Part shown: positions 29,360 through 36,750 of the stretch, piece by piece | How the letters are laid out: every line of letters starts with the position of its first letter | Position numbering within the stretch: the first letter of the stretch is position 1 | Assembly: GCF_000423765.1 (NCBI RefSeq) | Contig: NZ_AUIP01000009.1 | Location: 49,121-113,120 of the forward strand | Length of the DNA: 64,000 bases | Origin: Streptococcus porci DSM 23759 | Lineage (GTDB): Bacteria > Bacillota > Bacilli > Lactobacillales > Streptococcaceae | Reading direction: 5' to 3' | Made by a program: the position numbers and the translations under genes | The notes under the pieces: generated by a model | Told to the model about the DNA's origin: nothing | What the model saw: only the letters and a program-made list of their open reading frames with translations | Database searches by the model: none

Positions 29360-30610
29360 TTATTTGAAAGAATCTGCCCATTCTCCACCACGGAAGATTG
29401 GAACGATTTGACCGTCAGCGGTGATGCCGTCAACATCCATGTGTTCAGAACCAATCATGAAATCAACGTGAGCTGTAGAACGGTTGAGACCGGCAGCTTC
29501 AAGTTCTTCTTGGGACATTTCTGTTCCACCTTTGATTGAGAAAGCGTAGGCTTGTCCGATGGCCAGGTGGTTTGAGGCGTTTTCGTCAAAGAGGGTGTTA
29601 AAGAAAGTCAGGCCTGATAGTGAAATTGGCGTTTTGTGTGGAACTAGTGCCACTTCACCTAGGGCGCGTGCCCCCTTGCTTTCTTCTACCAATTTTTTAA
29701 TCGTTTCTTCACCTTTTTCAGCGGTCACATTGGTAATTTGACCGTCTTTGAAAGTGAATGTCATGCCTTCGATAACTGTGCCAGCGTAGCTAAGGGGTTT
29801 TGTTGATGACACGTAACCATCGGCACGGCGAAAATCTGGTGCGGTGAAAACTTCCTCTGTTGGCATGTTAGCGATAAATTCCTCGCCTTGTGCATTGACT
29901 GAACCAGCAGCTTCCCAAAGGTGATTTTTTGGCATGCCGAGCGTAAGATCAGTTCCTGGAGCTGTGTAATGCAGGGCATCAAATTGGTACTTGTTGAGCA
30001 GTTCGGCCTTTGCCACTAAGTTTGCCTGATGTTGGTCCCATGCCTTAATTGGGTCTTCTTCGTAGACACGGTTCATTTTAAAAATAGTGTCCCATAGTGC
30101 ATCAACTTGTTCTTCTTCGGTAGCTAGGTCTGGGAACACAAGAGCAGCCCATTCTTTTCCAGCAGCGGCAGCAAGGTTCCAGCTCACTTTGTTAGCTTGA
30201 GTCGCTTCGCGCTGTTTAGCAAGTGCTAGTGAGGTTGCCTGCTGTGCTTTTGACAAACGATCCTGATTGACGCCAGCGAAGACATTTGGATCTGATGAAC
30301 GGATGAAGAGGCGGCTAGCCTTTTTATCTAAGAAATAATTTGATTTAGCCACCACGTAGTCGGCGACAGTTGTCACGCGATCTTCATCAGCGTGTAGAAG
30401 TTTTTCTCGAGTGATTTGGTCGTCAACAAAGTCTACAACAACTTCTGCAGCACCGTGAGCGTAGGCTGATTGAACCAAAAGTCGAGCAAATTGAGATTGT
30501 TCAACGTCCACAGTCATGGTAATGGTGTGGCCTTTTTTCACTCCAAGCCCTTTGACAATCAGCAAATCAGCATATTTTTTTAAATTTTCTTCAAAATTTG
30601 GTAATGTCAT
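29360..30610 (-). CDS. pepS: M29-family aminopeptidase PepS
   Basis: A cytoplasmic metallo-aminopeptidase. The 416-residue length fits PepS/AmpS. Family features are MPTEEVFTAPDF, GTVIEGMTFTF, HLAIGQAYAFSI and HVDFMIGSEHMDVDG, which include the metal-binding Glu, His and Asp residues. AGGAGAAT precedes the ATG. It is monocistronic, convergent with asnA. Confidence 0.93.
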   Translation of the reverse strand: MTLPNFEENLKKYADLLIVKGLGVKKGHTITMTVDVEQSQFARLLVQSAYAHGAAEVVVDFVDDQITREKLLHADEDRVTTVADYVVAKSNYFLDKKASRLFIRSSDPNVFAGVNQDRLSKAQQATSLALAKQREATQANKVSWNLAAAAGKEWAALVFPDLATEEEQVDALWDTIFKMNRVYEEDPIKAWDQHQANLVAKAELLNKYQFDALHYTAPGTDLTLGMPKNHLWEAAGSVNAQGEEFIANMPTEEVFTAPDFRRADGYVSSTKPLSYAGTVIEGMTFTFKDGQITNVTAEKGEETIKKLVEESKGARALGEVALVPHKTPISLSGLTFFNTLFDENASNHLAIGQAYAFSIKGGTEMSQEELEAAGLNRSTAHVDFMIGSEHMDVDGITADGQIVPIFRGGEWADSFK

Positions 30611-30751
30611 AAGATTCTCCTTTTCAAAAGTCGTTTATTAATATATCATATTAACATGAATTTCTCAATGAAAAAATCTTTCCTATTATTTGCGAAATGG
30701 TATAGTTCGTGGTAATATAGTAGGGAATTAAGCAAAAAAAGAGGAATAATC

Positions 30752-30880
30752 ATGGCTTTTGGTGATAATGGAAATCGTAAAAAAACACCTTTTGAAATTT
30801 TAGTGCAAATTGTAGTCATCTTTATGATTTTGATTACTCTTGGCGGCGTGGTCTTTAGTGCCATCAATGTCTTGATGTAA
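30752..30880 (+). CDS. small membrane protein, DUF4044 type
   Basis: A 42-residue protein starting MAFGDNGNRKK, with one hydrophobic helix (about residues 16-38) and almost no tail. It resembles the short DUF4044 proteins of streptococci. AGAGGAA lies upstream of the ATG and a terminator follows. No function is known. Confidence 0.75.
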   Translation: MAFGDNGNRKKTPFEILVQIVVIFMILITLGGVVFSAINVLM

Positions 30881-30897
30881 GGTTCATAAAAAAAGTG

Positions 30898-30920
30898 GCA
30901 GGGCAAAAGCTCTGCTTTTT
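30898..30920 (+). terminator. terminator after the DUF4044 gene
   Basis: GCAGGGC-AAAA-GCTCTGC followed by TTTTT. Confidence 0.8.
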
Positions 30921-31004
30921 ATAGATAGAAGGTAATAATAGTCAATATCTGAATGATTTATAAAGAATTATCTGATTATTGCTATTTCATAGTTAAAAGA
31001 GAAA

Positions 31005-31143
31005 GGAAAGAGGGGGCTTCAGTTAGGTATTATGCCAAACTGAAGTCGGGCACAATCTTCGGAAATAGATGAACCATCTTGCGTGCGAGTACATGGTCTA
31101 GGTTCTCTATCTTTCGGTCGGATTTGGACGCCCTCTGTATCAT
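31005..31143 (+). ncRNA. structured region before obgE, unidentified leader or small RNA
   Basis: A likely multi-branched fold: an outer AGAGGG...CCCTCT helix encloses CTTCAGTT/AACTGAAG, AGATG-AAC-CATCT and a GCACAA/TTGCGTGC arm. The outer helix closes about ten bases before the obgE start, where no Shine-Dalgarno sequence is visible. I do not recognise a known riboswitch. Confidence 0.35.
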
Positions 31144-31148
31144 AAGTT

Positions 31149-32462
31149 ATGTCGATGTTTTTGGATACTGCTAAGATTAGCGTGAAGGCTGGTCGTGGTG
31201 GTGATGGAATGGTGGCGTTCCGCCGTGAAAAGTATGTGCCAGATGGTGGCCCTTGGGGCGGTGACGGTGGTAAAGGTGGCTCGGTCATCTTTAAAGTTGA
31301 TGAGGGGCTTCGTACCCTTATGGATTTCCGTTATAATCGTAAGTTCAAGGCGCAGGATGGAGAAAAGGGGATGACCAAGGGAATGCACGGTAAAGGTGCA
31401 AAGGACTTGATTGTCTCTGTCCCTCAGGGAACAACTGTTCGTGATGCTGAGACAGGTAAAGTTTTGACTGACTTAGTTGAAAATGGACAAGAATTTGTGG
31501 TTGCACGTGGTGGTCGCGGTGGCCGTGGCAATATTCGCTTTGCGACACCTCGGAATCCAGCTCCAGAAATCGCTGAAAATGGTGAACCAGGTGAAGAGCG
31601 CCAACTGGAATTAGAACTTAAAATCTTAGCCGATGTTGGTCTCGTTGGGTTCCCATCTGTGGGGAAATCAACTATTCTTAGTGTAGTATCAGCTGCCAAA
31701 CCAAAGATTGGTGCTTATCATTTCACGACAATTGTGCCAAACCTTGGTATGGTGCGTACTAAGTCTGGTGAGAGCTTTGCTATGGCTGACCTTCCAGGAT
31801 TGATTGAAGGAGCTAGTCAGGGCGTTGGACTGGGGACTCAGTTCTTGCGTCACATCGAGCGTACGCGTGTTATCTTGCATGTTATTGATATGTCAGCGAG
31901 TGAAGGACGTGACCCTTACGAAGATTATCTGCAAATCAATACCGAACTTGAAACCTACAATCTTCGTCTTATGGAGCGTTCGCAGATTATTGTTGCCAAC
32001 AAGATGGATATGCCAGACGCAGAGGAAAATCTTAAGGTTTTCAAGGAGAAATTGGCGGCAGATTATGATGAGTTTGACGAGCTGCCAATGATTTTCCCAA
32101 TTTCATCCTTAGCTCAACAAGGCTTGGATAATCTTTTGGAAGCTACGGCAGACTTGCTTGACAAGACGGACGAATTTCTTCTTTACACTGAAGAAGACAT
32201 GCAGGACGATGAAGTTTACTACGGCTTCAATGACGATGAACGTCCATTTGAAATTACGCGTGATGACGATGCCGCTTGGGTTCTTTACGGTGAAAAATTG
32301 GAGCGTCTCTTTGTCATGACCAATATGGAACGCGATGAGTCTATCATGAAATTTGCCCGCCAGCTACGTGGTATGGGTGTTGACGAAGCACTCCGTGAAC
32401 GCGGCGCTAAAGACGGCGACATCGTTCGTATCGGAAACTTTGAATTTGAGTTTGTTGATTAA
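31149..32462 (+). CDS. obgE: Obg-family GTPase ObgE/CgtA
   Basis: An essential GTPase associated with 50S assembly and stress. It has an N-terminal glycine-rich Obg fold (about 1-158; [22 protein letters not shown]), a G domain (about 160-335) with [17 protein letters not shown] and NKMD, and a C-terminal OCT domain ending [13 protein letters not shown]. The 437-residue length is normal. The start ATG lacks a clear Shine-Dalgarno sequence, which is unusual for such a conserved gene; see the structured region upstream. Confidence 0.96.
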   Translation: MSMFLDTAKISVKAGRGGDGMVAFRREKYVPDGGPWGGDGGKGGSVIFKVDEGLRTLMDFRYNRKFKAQDGEKGMTKGMHGKGAKDLIVSVPQGTTVRDAETGKVLTDLVENGQEFVVARGGRGGRGNIRFATPRNPAPEIAENGEPGEERQLELELKILADVGLVGFPSVGKSTILSVVSAAKPKIGAYHFTTIVPNLGMVRTKSGESFAMADLPGLIEGASQGVGLGTQFLRHIERTRVILHVIDMSASEGRDPYEDYLQINTELETYNLRLMERSQIIVANKMDMPDAEENLKVFKEKLAADYDEFDELPMIFPISSLAQQGLDNLLEATADLLDKTDEFLLYTEEDMQDDEVYYGFNDDERPFEITRDDDAAWVLYGEKLERLFVMTNMERDESIMKFARQLRGMGVDEALRERGAKDGDIVRIGNFEFEFVD

Positions 32463-32559
32463 CTTGCTAAGAATGATGTTGCTATTAAATAGCCATCACT
32501 CTGCGCCAATTAATTGCTAGGATACTTGGCTAAACGCCTTACTAACCTTAGAAAAATGG

Positions 32560-32700
32560 TATAATCGGTCATTTTTTCCGTGTCTTAGTCCAATGGACTG
32601 TTTTAACTCGAGCTTAGAAACAAAGGAGTGAGGCAGGTCCAGTGGACCTTTTTAGCCCTCACTTAGACATCAGACAGTGGTACTGATGTCCGATAGCAGT
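32560..32700 (+). other. intergenic region with promoter and three hairpins
   Basis: A -10 TGGTATAAT (TATAAT 32560-32565) is followed by AGTCC-AAT-GGACT, then AGGTCC-AGT-GGACCT-TTTT (terminator-like) nested within AGTGAGG/CCTCACT-type arms, then GACATCAG/CTGATGTC. No protein-coding frame is convincing. Possible small RNA. Confidence 0.35.
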
Positions 32701-32821
32701 TGATAGTTTAGAGATATTCTGTATCAAGGTCTTTTATTCTAAAAACGAGATAATCAGGGGTCGGAAGCCTGATTTCAGAAATCCTATACAATAGATTACT
32801 GTAATAGAAAGGATTTTAGTC

Positions 32822-32992
32822 ATGGGTGATAAACCAATATCTTTCAAAGATAAAGATGGAAAATTCGTTTCAGCCGCAGATGTTTGGAATAAGGAGAAAT
32901 TAGAAGAACTCTTTACCCTCCTAAACCCCAATCGTAAACTCCGCTTGGAACGGGAAAAATTAGCCAAAGAAAAGACAGAAGAGCAAGCCTAG
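32822..32992 (+). CDS. small conserved streptococcal protein, unknown function
   Basis: A 56-residue charged protein (MGDKPISFKDKDGKFVSAAD...) without hydrophobic segments; the C-terminal half is a Lys/Glu-rich helix. GAAAGGA lies upstream of the ATG. A homologue follows obgE in other streptococci as far as I recall. The terminator overlaps its stop codon and the end of the convergent ABC-F gene. Confidence 0.7.
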   Translation: MGDKPISFKDKDGKFVSAADVWNKEKLEELFTLLNPNRKLRLEREKLAKEKTEEQA

Positions 32993-33009
32993 TGGCCTGC
33001 TCTTTTTAT
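32979..33009 (+). terminator. terminator of the small gene, overlapping the ABC-F 3' end
   Basis: AGAGCAAGCC-TAGT-GGCCTGCTCT followed by TTTTT. Confidence 0.8.
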
Positions 33010-34508
33010 AGTTGTCCCAAAGTATCTGCTGTTAAGTGATAGTTTATCTCAGTGACTTCTTCGATGAATTTTCGATCGTGTGACACGCTGATGATGGCTC
33101 CTGGAAAGTTTTGCAATAGTTTTCTAATCTCAGGTTGCGAAGTTGGTGAAAAATTTCGAGTTGGCTCATCTAAGAGAAGAACATTGGCTTTTTCGAGAAC
33201 CATTTTAGCAAAGAATAGTTTGGCTTTTTGTCCGCCCGATAAGTTTCCGATAGGATGTGTGATTTCCTCTCGGGTAAATTTAAGGCTGGCCAGTAAACTT
33301 CGAACTTCTTGCTCAGTTGAGTCTTCGCTGAGAAAAGCTAGTGCGGTTATCTGAGGAGTCATACTTTCCTCATAGGTCTGAGGCATGTAGCCTAGTTTGA
33401 CATCAGCTCGCGCAGACAAATGAGCATGAATTTTCTTCAGCAGAAGTGTTTTACCAATTCCGTTTTTTCCAGTAAAGACCAGTTTATCTTGGCCAAAAAT
33501 GTGGAGGTCAATCACTTGACCTGTTTCTAGCACCTCGTTTTCCCAGTTAATTAAACGTTTTCTGGGAGGTAGTGGTGTGATATGGGAAAAGAAGAGGTTG
33601 ATGATATCATCATTGTCAGGAATTTCAGTGAAGTTTGCTGTCTCCTTTTCATAACGTTTTTCTTGAGATTTGATATTTTTAAACTTTTTAGCTAGGAGCC
33701 TACCGGCTGAACTGTTCTTTTCATTTCTTAATTGGTGTTCAACGCTATGGTGGAGGCGATGAATTCTCGCGAGTCGATTGGCGTGTTCTTCCCTCTCCTT
33801 GTTAGCCATCTGTAATTGCTTCTCATAGGTCTCCTGGCGCCAAATTTTATAGTGATTGTAGGTTATTGGTTGGAAAGTTGCTTTGGCCTGTCTGCGCTTT
33901 TTGACGAGCTCTAGGTGTAAAATAGCTGTCGCAGTTGCTTCTAAAAACTGCTCATCATGTGAGATAAAGATGATGGTTTTCTGACTACGTCTGATAAAGG
34001 ATTCGAGCCATTGGAGCGTTTCCAAGTCCAAATCATTTGAGGGTTCGTCAAGGAGTAGGAGGTCTGGCTCATAGCTGAGCAGTCTAATCAGCTGGAGTTT
34101 TAATCGTTCGCCACCAGATAGGCTTTTTAAGCTCTGCCTTTTTCCCTCAAAATCCGCCAAAGGAAAATCAAGATCTTCAGCTAATTGATAGAGGAGATTA
34201 AAGTCAAGGCGATCAAAGTCTGCTTCTTGGTAAAGAAAATCCGTTACGGTCAACTCAAGGTCTTCTTGAGGCAAGCTCTGTGGTAGATAAGCAGGTAACC
34301 TAAACTGGTTACTAATCCGTCCCTCAATAGTGGCATACGATGTGACTAAATCTGGCTGGTAGAGCACTTGCATTAGGGTTGATTTACCGGTTCCCTCTTC
34401 TCCGATAATCGCTAATTTGTCACCAGGATTGATGACGAGATTTAACTGGTCAATTAGCGTAGAGAGGTCTTTTTGATGAGTTATGGTTAGGTTTTGCAGT
34501 TGTAAAAT
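33006..34508 (-). CDS. ABC-F family ATPase (ribosome-associated type) with apparent ATT start
   Basis: Two ABC ATPase domains in one chain with no membrane segments, the ABC-F layout. The first has Walker A GEEGTGKS and signature LSGGERLKL; the second has GKNGIGKT and LSGGQKAKL; a basic linker of about 90 residues lies between. ABC-F proteins bind the ribosomal E site, and many protect against antibiotics. No ATG, GTG or TTG exists until after Walker A. An ATT at 34508 sits seven bases after AAGGAGGA, giving 500 residues with a complete N-terminus. A start at the ATG near 34373 would delete Walker A. A mutated start codon is the alternative. Confidence 0.85.
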   Translation of the reverse strand: MLQLQNLTITHQKDLSTLIDQLNLVINPGDKLAIIGEEGTGKSTLMQVLYQPDLVTSYATIEGRISNQFRLPAYLPQSLPQEDLELTVTDFLYQEADFDRLDFNLLYQLAEDLDFPLADFEGKRQSLKSLSGGERLKLQLIRLLSYEPDLLLLDEPSNDLDLETLQWLESFIRRSQKTIIFISHDEQFLEATATAILHLELVKKRRQAKATFQPITYNHYKIWRQETYEKQLQMANKEREEHANRLARIHRLHHSVEHQLRNEKNSSAGRLLAKKFKNIKSQEKRYEKETANFTEIPDNDDIINLFFSHITPLPPRKRLINWENEVLETGQVIDLHIFGQDKLVFTGKNGIGKTLLLKKIHAHLSARADVKLGYMPQTYEESMTPQITALAFLSEDSTEQEVRSLLASLKFTREEITHPIGNLSGGQKAKLFFAKMVLEKANVLLLDEPTRNFSPTSQPEIRKLLQNFPGAIISVSHDRKFIEEVTEINYHLTADTLGQL

Positions 34509-34523
34509 GGGGCTTCCTCCTTC

Positions 34524-34673
34524 TTAGCGGTTACCACGATTATGATAGCTGCTAGCTTTCTGAGACTTAGTCGTAGGATGTAAGGGTTTATTGTGGTGAA
34601 CCTCACGATTATGGGATATTTGTTTTTTATTGACGTGATTAAGGATAGTAGTATGAGTAGAAGTTGTTGACAT
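34524..34673 (-). CDS. 49-residue leader ORF immediately before the ABC-F gene
   Basis: An ATG at 34673 preceded by AAAGGAAT encodes a 49-residue His/Asn/Thr/Lys-rich peptide that resembles nothing I know. Its stop TAA ends directly before the ABC-F Shine-Dalgarno and is in the same frame as the ABC-F gene. It may couple translation to the ATT start or be a regulatory leader. It could also be non-coding. Confidence 0.4.
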   Translation of the reverse strand: MSTTSTHTTILNHVNKKQISHNREVHHNKPLHPTTKSQKASSYHNRGNR

Positions 34674-34710
34674 GAGGTATTCCTTTCTAATCTTCACTTC
34701 TGGGAGGAAG

Positions 34711-34743
34711 ATAAAAACTCCCGACCTTATCAAGTCGAGAGTT
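34711..34743 (-). terminator. second attenuator terminator of the ABC-F leader
   Basis: Minus-strand AACTCTCGAC-TTGATAAG-GTCGGGAGTT followed by TTTAT. Its loop is complementary to the segment at 34833-34845. Confidence 0.75.
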
Positions 34744-34765
34744 GATTATGTGTACGGAAGTTCCC

Positions 34766-34796
34766 CAAAAAGCATACTCCAAATGATGGAGTATGT
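34766..34796 (-). terminator. first attenuator terminator of the ABC-F leader
   Basis: Minus-strand CATACTCCA-TCATT-TGGAGTATG followed by CTTTTT. Confidence 0.8.
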
Positions 34797-34832
34797 TCAG
34801 ATATTCGGAAAAAGAGCACACTAAAAAACAGA

Positions 34833-34845
34833 ACTTGATAAGGGT
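34833..34845 (-). promoter_or_regulatory. candidate anti-terminator segment
   Basis: Minus-strand ACCCTTATCAAGT pairs with ACTTGATAAGGT (34724-34735), the loop and inner stem of the second terminator; one bulge. Confidence 0.5.
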
Positions 34846-34861
34846 TACCAAAAACTGTATC

Positions 34862-34873
34862 TTAGTTGCGCAT
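34862..34873 (-). CDS. three-codon leader peptide (Met-Arg-Asn)
   Basis: ATG CGC AAC TAA with a strong Shine-Dalgarno GGAGGAAG (34880-34887) at good spacing, within the first 40 bases of the predicted transcript. No other reason for so strong an RBS is visible here. Candidate sensor of ribosome-targeting drugs. Confidence 0.45.
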   Translation of the reverse strand: MRN

Positions 34874-34905
34874 GACTCTCTTCCTCCAAATATTTTTTCG
34901 AGCAT

Positions 34906-34934
34906 AGTTTAGCACATTTCGAAAGCGATGTCAA
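34906..34934 (-). promoter_or_regulatory. promoter of the ABC-F leader
   Basis: Perfect -35 TTGACA (34929-34934), 17-base spacer, TAAACT (34906-34911) on the minus strand. It lies just downstream of the rpmE2 terminator. Confidence 0.8.
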
Positions 34935-34942
34935 ACGATAAT

Positions 34943-34973
34943 AAAGAAAAACCTCTCCAAGTCGGAAAGGTTT
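34943..34973 (-). terminator. rpmE2 terminator
   Basis: AACCTTTCC-GACTT-GGAGAGGTT then TTTCTTT on the minus strand. Confidence 0.85.
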
Positions 34974-34980
34974 ACAGGTC

Positions 34981-35241
34981 TTATTTTGCAGCGTTTGCGT
35001 CTTTGAGACCGTATTTTTTGTTGAATTTGTCCACGCGTCCGTCTGCTTGAGTGAATTTTTGACGACCTGTGTAGAATGGGTGTGAATCTGATGAGATTTC
35101 CACACGGATAAGTGGGTAAGTTTCACCTTCAAATTCTACAGTTTCTTTAGAGTTCTTTGTTGAACCGCTAAGGAATTGGTAACCAGTCGTTGTGTCCATG
35201 AAGACAACTGGACGGTATTCAGGATGGATATCTTTTTTCAT
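34981..35241 (-). CDS. rpmE2: 50S ribosomal protein L31 type B
   Basis: An 86-residue L31 of the zinc-independent B type: it begins [14 protein letters not shown] and lacks the CxxC cysteines, and ends [11 protein letters not shown] plus an Ala/Lys tail. ATG 35241 follows AAAGGAAC. It has its own promoter at the end of pde2. Confidence 0.96.
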   Translation of the reverse strand: MKKDIHPEYRPVVFMDTTTGYQFLSGSTKNSKETVEFEGETYPLIRVEISSDSHPFYTGRQKFTQADGRVDKFNKKYGLKDANAAK

Positions 35242-35296
35242 GTTAATGGTTCCTTTCTGCCATGGTACTCTGCGCACCATAGTTATTAACTGTTAT

Positions 35297-35325
35297 ATTT
35301 TATCAAAAATGGCAGAGCTTGACAA
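35297..35325 (-). promoter_or_regulatory. rpmE2 promoter
   Basis: Minus-strand TTGTCA (35320-35325), 17-base spacer, TAAAAT (35297-35302). Confidence 0.75.
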
Positions 35326-35326
35326 G

Positions 35327-36259
35327 TTATTTAGCCAATAAATCTTTCATTTCTTGATAAATCTGATCGTTTTCTTCCAAACTATAGGAATTGGCTCCGC
35401 TGGCAAGTGGGTGCCCACCGCCCTCGTGGCGCTTGGCGATTTCATTGATGATAGCTGACTTGCTCCGCAGGCGAACGCGGAAGTAACCTTCTTCTTGTTC
35501 GACGAAGATTGCCCAGCTTTCAACGCTGTCAATCTTTCCAGGTGTACCGACGATAGCGGAGGTCTCGGCATCTGTTACATCAAAGTCTTTCAAAGTTTGT
35601 CGGGTCAAAAGGACACGCGCAGCTCCATTGTCATCAACCTCCAGATGGTCAAAAACGTAACCTTGGAGCTTAGCAATCTTCATAGGAAACGAATCCATTT
35701 TTCGAGCCATGGCTGAAAAGTCGAAGTCATACTCACGGAGGTGTGCGGCGATCTGCATGGTCTTGCTAGTAGTAGCAGGATAAAGGAAACGACCTGTATC
35801 CCCAACAATACCGTTATAGAGAACGGACGCTGCAAAATCAGAAAATTTTAGTCCAGTGGTCAAAGCCCAGTCGGTGATAATCTCGCTGGCAGATGAAGCG
35901 CTTGTATCAACATGAACAAGGTCACCGTAAACGTCGTCGTTGGGGTGATGGTCAATTTTGATAAGAAAATCTCCCATGCTGTAGCGGTCATCATCAATTC
36001 GAGGGGTGTTGGCTGTGTCAGTCACAATAACCAGTGCCCTCATATAGTCACTGTCAGAAACCTGATCCATCTCAGCAATCCAAGTAAGGGTTGGTTCATT
36101 GACGCCAACTGCGAGAACCTTTTTATCTGGAAAATTAGTGCGAATGAGTTCACGCAATCCAATTTGAGAGCCGATAGCATCGGGATCAGGACGCTGGTGA
36201 CGATGGATAATGATGGTGTCGTAAGTCTTGATTTTCTCAAGAATTTGGTTGAAAGTCAT
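35327..36259 (-). CDS. pde2: DHH-family phosphodiesterase Pde2/NrnA (pApA and nanoRNA hydrolase)
   Basis: A 310-residue DHH/DHHA1 protein. The N-terminal DHH domain has HRHQRPDPDAIGS, VTDTA and KIDHHPNDD; the C-terminal DHHA1 domain has RLRSKS and GGGHPLASG. Family members degrade pApA in c-di-AMP turnover and short RNAs, and NrnA-type members also act on pAp. ATG 36259 follows GAGGT. The pairing with L31 downstream is the same as in pneumococcus. Confidence 0.92.
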   Translation of the reverse strand: MTFNQILEKIKTYDTIIIHRHQRPDPDAIGSQIGLRELIRTNFPDKKVLAVGVNEPTLTWIAEMDQVSDSDYMRALVIVTDTANTPRIDDDRYSMGDFLIKIDHHPNDDVYGDLVHVDTSASSASEIITDWALTTGLKFSDFAASVLYNGIVGDTGRFLYPATTSKTMQIAAHLREYDFDFSAMARKMDSFPMKIAKLQGYVFDHLEVDDNGAARVLLTRQTLKDFDVTDAETSAIVGTPGKIDSVESWAIFVEQEEGYFRVRLRSKSAIINEIAKRHEGGGHPLASGANSYSLEENDQIYQEMKDLLAK

Positions 36260-36292
36260 AAGTACCTCACAAATTATTTTTTCCATTATAGC

Positions 36293-36320
36293 ATAAAAAC
36301 TGGCAGTCACCTGCCAGCTT
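36293..36320 (-). terminator. terminator after the ElaA-type gene
   Basis: AGCTGGCAG-GTGA-CTGCCAGTT followed by TTTATGC on the minus strand. Confidence 0.85.
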
Positions 36321-36321
36321 A

Positions 36322-36750
36322 CTATCGCAACATATCTAAATGCAGAATGCCATCTTCTAGGTATTTTTCAGAGATCGCTTCAAAGCCAAAAGACGCATAA
36401 AAGTCTTTGAGATGTGCTTGAGCTTGGGCATAGATTGGTTTTTCTGGGAAAAGCAGGGCAGAGATTTCTAGTGACTTCCTAACCAGTTGACGTCCTAGGC
36501 CAGTTTGTCGGGTCTCAGCTACTACCAGAACCCTACTCAGTTTGATCTGACTGTCTGTCTCAATCAGGCGGCAATAGGCGATGATCGCTCCGCCCTTTTC
36601 CAAAAAGAGATGGAGTGCTAGCAGATCCAAGTCGTCCACCTCCGGATATGGACAGTTCTGTTCAACTACGAAAATGTCGGTGCGAACCTTGTAGATGGCA
36701 TGGAGTTCACGTGCAGTAAGCTCATCAAAGGTTTTCAGTTGCCAATCCAT
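36322..36750 (-). CDS. elaA: ElaA-type GNAT acetyltransferase
   Basis: A 142-residue GNAT protein. ELHAIYKVRTDIFVVEQ near the N-terminus is typical of ElaA; the acetyl-CoA motif is RQTGLGRQLV and the C-terminal strand is FYASFGFEAI. The substrate is unknown. It overlaps the upstream GST gene by one base (TAATG), so the two are translationally coupled. Confidence 0.85.
   Translation of the reverse strand: MDWQLKTFDELTARELHAIYKVRTDIFVVEQNCPYPEVDDLDLLALHLFLEKGGAIIAYCRLIETDSQIKLSRVLVVAETRQTGLGRQLVRKSLEISALLFPEKPIYAQAQAHLKDFYASFGFEAISEKYLEDGILHLDMLR

Noticed and set aside
30646..30906. 86-residue minus-strand ORF
   Set aside because: It is antisense to the 42-residue DUF4044 gene and its terminator; the plus-strand gene has the better RBS and a family match.
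31019..31388. Minus-strand ORFs of 82-89 residues over the obgE start
   Set aside because: They are complementary to the Gly-rich obgE N-terminus, have low-complexity composition and no RBS.
34687..34905. 72-residue minus-strand ORF spanning the ABC-F leader
   Set aside because: Its ATG overlaps the -10 promoter region, so it is unlikely to be in the transcript, and it reads through both terminator hairpins.
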